NCBI GenBank assembly: GCA_036939355.1
Contig: JALLAP010002381.1
Coordinates: forward strand, 1-10,003
Reading direction: 5' to 3'
Source: Thalassiosira profunda
Taxonomy: Eukaryota; Bacillariophyta; Thalassiosirophyceae; Thalassiosirales; Thalassiosiraceae
DNA length: 10,003 bases
Shown one piece after another: positions 5,446-10,003 of this stretch. Made by a program: the position numbers and the translations under genes. Below the pieces are notes generated by a model. The model was not told where the DNA came from and ran no database searches. It was given only the letters and a program-made list of their open reading frames with translations. Each line of letters begins with the position of its first letter. Position 1 is the first letter of the stretch.

Positions 5446-6916
5446 ATGGCCCGCCGCCGCATCCTCCTCGGCCAACTCGCCGTCGCGTCGGCGTCGCTCC
5501 TCGCCGCCGCCTTCCTGGCGCCCGCCGACCATTCCGCAGCGAGCTGCCGGGCTCATCGCGACCACAACACGTGCACCTCCACATCACACACCCATCACCA
5601 TGTCGGCCCCCTTCACGTCGCCTCCCGCGGGCAGCGCGAGGACCTCTACGCAGCCGTCCACCGCAAGGAGCACGAGATGCAGCGATTGAACGCCCAGCAC
5701 GCCGCCCTCTCCGATCCCGTCCGGATGGCCATGGGATATGCCCAAGAAGGAATAGAAAGAAAGCGCTTGGCCGCGGCGCTGCGGAGGGTGTACGACGATC
5801 CCGCGAACAGCGCCAATCCCAACGCCAAGAAGAAGACGGCGGAGGAATTGGAGCGGGAGGAAAAATTGCTTGAGCAGGGGTTGGCCGAGGCGACGATGCG
5901 GCGGGGGAGTTTTATAGTGGACATCAAGCGGAAGAGCGAGTTGAGTTATCCGGGAGAACAATTTGCAAGATACGACGATGCGGGGTTGGTCGCCGAGGCC
6001 ATGGTCCGATTGGGCGCGGACGTCGTCTTCGTCAACGTCGACTACCATTCGTACGGGGGCGACGTGGGCGAATTGAAATCGGCCGTCCGGGCCGTGCGGG
6101 CCGTCAACGACGACGCCGCCGTTGTCCTGAAGGACATCGTCGTGGACGAGATCCAATTGGGATTGGCCAAGGAGGCCGGGGCCGACGGCATCGTGTTGAT
6201 TGCGGGGGTGTTGGGCCCCGCGTTGGAGAACTTTCTCAACCTCGCCACCGTGATCGGGCTGGAGACCATCGTGGAATGTCACACGTACAACGAAGTTCAG
6301 GCCGCGTTGGACGCCCTGGCGCAGAACATCATGGTGAACAATCGGGATCGGATCACGGGCGAGCTGCTCCCCGACCAGGCAATCAAATTGGCCGGCATGT
6401 TTCCCGGATCCGGCGGACCCATCGTCACCCTCGCCGGCGGGGGAGTGTCCACCACGGACCAAATGAAGAAGCACCGTGATCGGGCTGGAGACCATCGTGG
6501 AATGTCACACGTACAACGAAGTTCAGGCGGCGTTGGACGCGTTGGCGCAGAACATCATGGTGAACAATCGGGATCGCATCACGGGCGAATTGCTCCCCGA
6601 CCAGGCGATCAAATTGGCGGGCATGTTTCCGGGCTCGGGCGGGCCCATCGTCACCCTCGCCGGCGGGGGAGTGTCCACCACGGACCAAATGAAGAAGCTC
6701 CTCGCGGTAGGATACGACGGCGTCGTGGTGGGGAAGGCGGCGATGGGATCGGCGCGGGCGCCCGAGTTCATACGGGCGGTAAGGGATCGGACGCTGCTGC
6801 CGGCCGAGTTCAGCCAGTGGGGATTGGACGACGTGGAGTTCGACGTGGAGGGGAACGTGATGAGCGGGCCGAAGAAGGATGTCCCGGGGCCGGAGGACGA
6901 GGATGCGTTCTTGTGA
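5446..6916 (+). CDS. Plastid-targeted indole-3-glycerol phosphate synthase-like protein, interrupted by a 226-bp duplication
   Basis: The true IGPS family closes the indole ring in tryptophan synthesis, making indole-3-glycerol phosphate. The ATG at 5446 (ACGATGG) starts a signal peptide (basic RRR, then LLGQLAVASASLL) followed by AAAFLAP at residues 20-26. This matches the ASAFAP-type cleavage site with phenylalanine (F23) used for import into secondary plastids. A helical linker leads to a TIM-barrel domain from about residue 145. IGPS landmarks are FIVDIKRKS (D159, K161), VLKDI (K229), TIVECHTY (E277) and MVNNRD (N298). After residue 342 the frame breaks because 226 bp are repeated; the true continuation (LLAVGYDGVVVGKAAMGS...) is one frame over and ends with TGA at 6914-6916. 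Without one copy the protein would be 414 residues. Relative to well-studied IGPS, the first catalytic Glu is Asp and the ESG loop is GGG (331-333), so it may be a divergent paralog with another substrate. Confidence 0.8.
6246..6697 (+). repeat. 226-bp direct tandem duplication inside the IGPS-like gene
   Basis: Copy 1 is 6246-6471 and copy 2 is 6472-6697, abutting with no spacer. By eye there are 12 mismatches in 226 bp, and every one is silent in the IGPS frame: A, R, E, P, G and S third positions plus two CTG/TTG leucine switches. The first 60 and last 55 bases or so are identical. The unit length is one more than a multiple of three, so copy 2 is out of frame with copy 1 while remaining in frame with the rest of the gene. 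No AG/GT pair would let an ordinary intron remove exactly one unit. Confidence 0.9.
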
Positions 6917-7236
6917 GGCGACGGCTGCAGCTATCCGGCGCCTCGACGATGCTACCAAGCAGTAAGTAATAATAATAATAATAATAATCATCGCTAGCAC
7001 TTTTACATCTGATCCAGAACAGAGGGCTATCTGCGGCTATACTCTCCAAAGCAAAGGTGTGCTTGGGGTCAAGAGGCGTTCCCTAGAGGAGCCAAAGCGA
7101 ACGAATCGTACTCAGACGCTCCTCTCTTCCTCTCCTATCTCCCGTTCTACGCAGTACGCTAATAAGGAGACCACCAAAGCGAGGTACGGCTGTCAATGCG
7201 TCCGGATCCGTCCCTATGCCTGTGTCGTTGCATTCC
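6917..7236. other. Intergenic stretch after the IGPS-like gene
   Basis: This is the likely 3' UTR and spacer. Apart from the (TAA)n microsatellite at 6967-6988 I see no gene, clear polyadenylation signal or stable hairpin. Short open frames here lack domain features. Confidence 0.4.
6967..6988. repeat. (TAA)7 microsatellite
   Basis: Seven perfect TAA units plus one T lie about 50 bp after the IGPS-like stop codon, in the probable 3' UTR. It contrasts sharply with the GC-rich surroundings and is likely polymorphic. Confidence 0.9.
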
Positions 7237-7291
7237 AATAGGGTCCCTCACCGTCGGGTCTTGGGTGGAATGCTACGACAGGGACCGAGCA
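7237..7291. repeat. 55-bp dispersed repeat, copy 1
   Basis: It is identical over 55 bp, in the same orientation, to 9062-9116. Inside it GGTCCCT (7242-7248) and AGGGACC (7280-7286) are perfect 7-bp inverted repeats separated by 31 bases, so it could form a hairpin or mark a tiny inverted-repeat element. On the minus strand both copies have an open frame giving the shared peptide SVPVVAFHPRPDGEGPY, so a conserved exon fragment is an alternative. Confidence 0.85.
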
Positions 7292-7485
7292 ATCGAGGCA
7301 CTTGCTGGTTATCGACTTGCTCGTTTGCAGTTTCAGGGCATTTCCTCCCTTCCACTCGCCAATTGCGCTCCAGAGAAGTCTCGGAGCGCTTCCCTCCTCC
7401 AAATAATCATCAATGCCCGCTGCGGCATTTCCCTCCTCCACTTTTCTATCTACTTTGTTGTTGTTTGTTGTGTTGTGTTGCTCTC

Positions 7486-7752
7486 CTACACGCGTCTGAT
7501 GGCGCGGTGGAGCTCGAGGCCATCGAACCAGCGGGTTGCAACTGTGTTCTCCGCCTCACTGGGGAAAAAACGGTACCAGTTGGTGGCGTGGGCCGCGAGC
7601 TGCTCGCCGCACCAGTAGAAACCGCACCTCCTGAGCAAGTGGACGGCGTTCTCGACCTGATGCTGGCCGCGAGTCACGTTGGTGAAGCGGAACCAGTTAA
7701 TGTCCCACTCCTCCAGCACGAGCTCTCGCACGATCCACGTGCGAGGTGTCAT
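7486..7752 (-). CDS. Hypothetical protein, 88 residues, possibly a terminal exon
   Basis: The first ATG of the frame is at 7752 (a TTG lies one codon upstream) and the stop is TAG at 7486-7488. The product has a natural-looking composition: five tryptophans, balanced charge and amphipathic segments such as NAVHLLRRCGFYWCGEQL. It does not look like a random GC-rich shadow. I recognise no domain. The short length and candidate AG acceptors upstream (for example the GCAATGCAG read on the minus strand near 7780) suggest it may be the last exon of a longer gene. It diverges from the APC1-like gene, 242 bp away. Confidence 0.4.
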   Translation of the reverse strand: MTPRTWIVRELVLEEWDINWFRFTNVTRGQHQVENAVHLLRRCGFYWCGEQLAAHATNWYRFFPSEAENTVATRWFDGLELHRAIRRV

Positions 7753-7994
7753 CAATACGTTGGTCTCTCTGCGCCTGCATTGCTATGTCCTCGAACTGTT
7801 TCTCGGGGCCTCTATCCGCCTTGCGGGCTGCTCGACCAGGAACTCATTGCGACGGCGACGGCGATGTGCACAGTGCACAGGTAGATTCGCAGGAACTGTC
7901 CACAACTGTCCGGTGTTTTTGTCCGCCATCAGTCCTTGTGGCAAAAATCTTTGCTCCCCCGTCCCTCCTCACTTCTCGCACGTGCACCTCCGCC
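7753..7994. promoter_or_regulatory. Divergent region upstream of the APC1-like gene
   Basis: These 242 bp lie between the minus-strand hypothetical ORF and the APC1-like start. They carry the 15-bp inverted repeat at 7865-7879 and a pyrimidine-rich leader (CCCCCGTCCCTCCTC) just before the start codon. No TATA box is clear. Confidence 0.35.
7865..7879. repeat. 15-bp perfect inverted repeat with single central base
   Basis: TGTGCAC, a central A, then GTGCACA. It lies 115 bp before the APC1-like ATG. It has the same odd-centred layout as the repeats at 4085, 4410 and 5345, but a different sequence. It may be a dimeric factor site or chance. Confidence 0.4.
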
Positions 7995-9066
7995 ATGGCG
8001 CCGCCAACCCTGACGGCCGTCCCCCTCTCCGTCGCCCGCGGCACCCACAAGGCCCACTCGCGGTTGGTCGTCTCCGCCGCCTCCCTCCGCGGAAGCGACG
8101 ACTCGTCAAGCTTCCTGGGAGGAGATGGGGGCGACGTCGTCGCCGAGATTGTCGGCGGACCGCCCTCCCCCGACGATGATTGCAACAATGGAGGCGCCGG
8201 TGATGGCGGATGTGGGAGCATTGGGGGAGGCAGGGAACAGCCGAGGCGGGTAATCGTCCGGCGGATGGACGGACGGTCCGTCGCGTCGTTTGCATTGCCC
8301 CCCGCCGCTCCCATCCAAGCCTCCCCTCCACCCAGCAACAGCGATGGCGGCGAGCCTAGCGGGTGGCGGGGCTACGACGATCCCCAACTGTGCTGGGCGT
8401 CCTTCCGCGGCGCCAACGAATCGAGCGGGGGCGCCGCGGGGCGGAAGATGCTCTGCGTCCTCGGCGCCGTTTCTATTGGTGTTCGACGCTTTGGGCGACG
8501 CGGCTTTGCTGGCCACCTCCCACGCCGCACCAAACGCAACCACAACTGCCTCGAACGGCCAATCCACGAACGCCGCAGCAACTGACAATGCGGGAGGAAG
8601 GAGCGACCGACCGCCCAAGCCCCAGGGCGACACGGGCGGGGGACCCGCGGGCCACACCATTCCGCTCCCCTTTCAGGCCCGATCGATCTTCCCCGCCGCC
8701 GACGGCGACGGCGTGCTAATATGTCGGATGCCGAGCGAGGAGGACTTTGCCCCCCAAACGGTTGCTTACGGTGGCTACGGGGAGTATGGCAGGGAATACG
8801 GTGGGGGGTATGGGGAGTTGGAAGTGGGAGGGGCGGGAGGGATGGGAAGGGGAGGGGCGCCCCCCACCCCCACGGGACTGTCGCTCCCGGCCACCCCGCG
8901 GCACCTGCGGGGGCACCTGACAGGGGACCGGCGGGGGCGCGCGCCCGATCCCAACCCTGCCAATGCAGAAGATGCCAACATTGAAACTGGCGAGGACGTC
9001 CACGACGAGGAGCTGTCGCTGGAGCTCGAGGGGCCGCCGGAGCCGGTGCGCTTGCAGGGCNAATAG
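7995..9066 (+). CDS. APC1: APC1-like anaphase-promoting complex subunit, N-terminal fragment, frameshifted and truncated
   Basis: APC1 is the largest scaffold subunit of the anaphase-promoting complex, the nuclear ubiquitin ligase that drives mitotic exit. The ATG at 7995 sits in a strong CCGCCATGG context. Residues 1-161 contain RRVIVRRMDGRSVASFAL (84-101), QLCWASFRG (131-139) and KMLCVLGAVSI (151-161). The reading then moves by one base near 8470-8478 into VFDALGD, followed by HTIPLPFQARSIFP and DGVLICRMPSE. The order (a charged strand, a CW.SF strand, an LCVL strand, a D.LG turn, then LPF....I.P..GVL) follows the N-terminal beta-propeller region of APC1 as I know it. Low-complexity Gly/Ala/Asn insertions separate the blocks. 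Only about 355 codons are present against well over 1,500 in typical APC1. The frame ends at the unresolved base 9061 with an immediate TAG from the 55-bp repeat. The family call rests on motif order only and is moderate. Confidence 0.5.
9061..9061. other. Unresolved base (N) at a probable assembly junction
   Basis: This is the only N in the window. It lies exactly between the end of the APC1-like coding sequence and the first base of the 55-bp repeat copy 2. This placement suggests a contig join or a collapsed repeat rather than a random miscall. Confidence 0.7.
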
Positions 9067-9116
9067 GGTCCCTCACCGTCGGGTCTTGGGTGGAATGCTA
9101 CGACAGGGACCGAGCA
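9062..9116. repeat. 55-bp dispersed repeat, copy 2
   Basis: It is identical to 7237-7291, including the internal inverted repeats (9067-9073 and 9105-9111). It directly follows the N at 9061. After the copy, GTGCCTC occurs, and after copy 1 the reverse complement GAGGCAC occurs 4 bp out; this may be coincidence. Confidence 0.85.
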
Positions 9117-9245
9117 GTGCCTCATACCTACGATGGAAATCGGAGGTTTCTGTTGCCGGTGTATCTTTCTTGCAGAACTTCGATCAGAAGCATATCTGGT
9201 GTGCCTGGCCGCATACCCCAAGTCAAAGTTGCATTGTGAGCCCGC

Positions 9246-9806
9246 TCAATCGTCGGTGCATCCCGCCGCCACCTGCGCCTCCGTTCGCACTCCGTACTTT
9301 TGGCACACCGCCCGATACCACTGCGGGTCGCCGTGAAACGCATAACTCATCGTGAGCTCCTCGCCCGCCTTGACATCCCGCAGAGTCCCGTCCGGCCCGC
9401 AGTTGGGATCGTTCGAGTGGTTCATGAACCGCCCGGCGTCGGTGGGGTTCGAGTAAAAGTAGTCGTCGGCATGATGTCCTGCCAGGTCCCTCACCAACAA
9501 CTCCGGTTGCGGTCGCGGCAGGACGAAGCCCTGCCGCAGGAACACCCGCGCCGCGTCCACGTCCACATCTCCGCCGCCGGTGCCAAACTTCTTGGATATG
9601 TACCCCTCCAACTCGGCGTGATGGATTTGCTCCACGCGGTCGGTCCACGCCCAGAATTTCGTGTGGGCGGGGATCGGTTGCAATGCAAAGACTCCTAACT
9701 GTCCTGGGCCCAGTTGCGGAACGTCGCGCACCTCGACGGGCACGAGGAAGGCCGGCGCGGTGGGGAAGGCGGGCTGGGGGTCGTCGGGGGCCTCGAAGAG
9801 CGCCAT
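9246..9806 (-). CDS. SET-domain protein (putative lysine methyltransferase)
   Basis: SET proteins transfer methyl groups from S-adenosylmethionine to lysines of histones or other proteins. The protein has 186 residues. The N-terminal SET motif is GPGQLGVFA (33-41), followed by the strand QPIPAHTKFWAW. The cofactor and catalytic motifs are complete: RFMNHS (126-131), with DPNC following, and GEELTMSY (148-155) with the active-site tyrosine Y155. There is no cysteine-rich post-SET domain, only C168 and C183 after the core, and no other domain, so this is a compact SET-only protein. I chose the ATG at 9806 (A at -3); two codons upstream the frame has only a TTG. No intron is needed. The substrate cannot be told from sequence. 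Its 3' end lies 130 bp from the 55-bp repeat copy 2. Confidence 0.85.
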   Translation of the reverse strand: MALFEAPDDPQPAFPTAPAFLVPVEVRDVPQLGPGQLGVFALQPIPAHTKFWAWTDRVEQIHHAELEGYISKKFGTGGGDVDVDAARVFLRQGFVLPRPQPELLVRDLAGHHADDYFYSNPTDAGRFMNHSNDPNCGPDGTLRDVKAGEELTMSYAFHGDPQWYRAVCQKYGVRTEAQVAAGCTDD

Positions 9807-10003
9807 TTGCAAGGTGTTGGCGGCGGGGCCGGGCGGCGCGGGGGGTCGAGATGAGTGACTTCTTTGTGTCTCCCGCCAACCCCGCGATTTTTTTTTTTCT
9901 GGACTCGCTCGAGTTTAGGCTTCTGCTTATAGGGGGCGCGGGGGCGCACCCCCGAAAAGTCGCGGCTCCAGGAGGACTTCCCCCTCTTGCTTCCCCTAAC
10001 AAA
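9807..10003. promoter_or_regulatory. Upstream region of the SET-domain gene
   Basis: GC-rich sequence with an 11-base T run on the plus strand (9888-9898; an A tract when read toward the gene) about 82 bp before the start codon. Homopolymer A/T tracts often mark nucleosome-depleted promoters in microbial eukaryotes. A C/G-run cluster lies at 9931-9955. No coding sequence is supported. Confidence 0.35.

Noticed and set aside
6250..6475. One duplicate copy as an intron
   Set aside because: No AG immediately followed by GT occurs at equivalent positions in the unit, so no canonical intron removes exactly 226 bp. Only an unconvincing GC-AG option (TTCAG|GC) exists.
5584..6495. Long minus-strand open frame opposite the IGPS-like gene
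   Set aside because: It mirrors a strongly conserved plus-strand enzyme and has no motif of its own.
6472..6969. The continuous open frame running past the duplication to 6969
   Set aside because: After 6471 this frame is the out-of-register reading of copy 2 and the IGPS C-terminus. It gives an Arg/Gly/His-rich sequence without family features; the real C-terminus is in the frame ending at 6916.
7389..7440. TTCCCTCCTCCA occurring twice 40 bp apart
   Set aside because: Short pyrimidine-rich sequence is common here and the two sites share no flanks.
9223..10002. Long minus-strand frame around the SET gene
   Set aside because: It is Arg/Pro/Ala-rich and out of frame with the complete SET motifs, so it is a shadow.

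Overview
The window looks like nuclear DNA from a eukaryotic alga with a secondary plastid, most likely a diatom or another ochrophyte. This organism call is inference. It rests on three things: a biosynthetic enzyme with a signal peptide followed by an AAAF-type cleavage motif (bipartite plastid targeting); a RING-like / Sel1 / MYND protein of a kind common in diatoms; and a short GTGAGT...CAG intron. I see no bacterial operons, rRNA, tRNA, CRISPR array or recognisable transposase.

Layout. A RING-like / Sel1 / MYND protein gene lies on the minus strand (165-1202). It diverges, across a GC-rich intergenic region carrying six telomere-type TAACCC units (1471-1506), from a two-exon plus-strand gene for an alanine-rich coiled-coil protein (1788-3761). 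That gene has a second splice-donor-like site 9 bp after its stop codon. From about 3885 to 5445 I find no convincing gene, but there are two perfect 9-1-9 bp inverted repeats and, close to the next gene, a double CACGTG palindrome. At 5446-6916 lies a plastid-targeted indole-3-glycerol-phosphate-synthase-like gene interrupted by a 226-bp tandem duplication that shifts the frame. A (TAA)n microsatellite and the first copy of a 55-bp repeat follow. An 88-residue minus-strand ORF of unknown function (7486-7752) diverges from a plus-strand gene that resembles the N-terminal part of APC1, the largest subunit of the anaphase-promoting complex (from 7995). That gene contains a one-base frame break and stops at a single unresolved base (9061), directly followed by the second copy of the 55-bp repeat. 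The last gene is a small SET-domain protein on the minus strand (9246-9806).

The genes do not form a pathway. They are ordinary, mostly divergently arranged nuclear genes: ubiquitin or scaffolding (RING-Sel1-MYND), tryptophan-type chemistry in the plastid, cell cycle, and protein methylation. Several oddities (an N at a repeat edge, a one-base frame break, a duplication whose copies differ only at silent sites) suggest a draft assembly of a heterozygous genome. Read-level checks should come before any biological interpretation. I did not find a clear new multi-gene system. The best leads are the silent-only duplication in the IGPS-like gene, its altered active site, the recurrent odd-centred palindromes and the internal telomere-type array.
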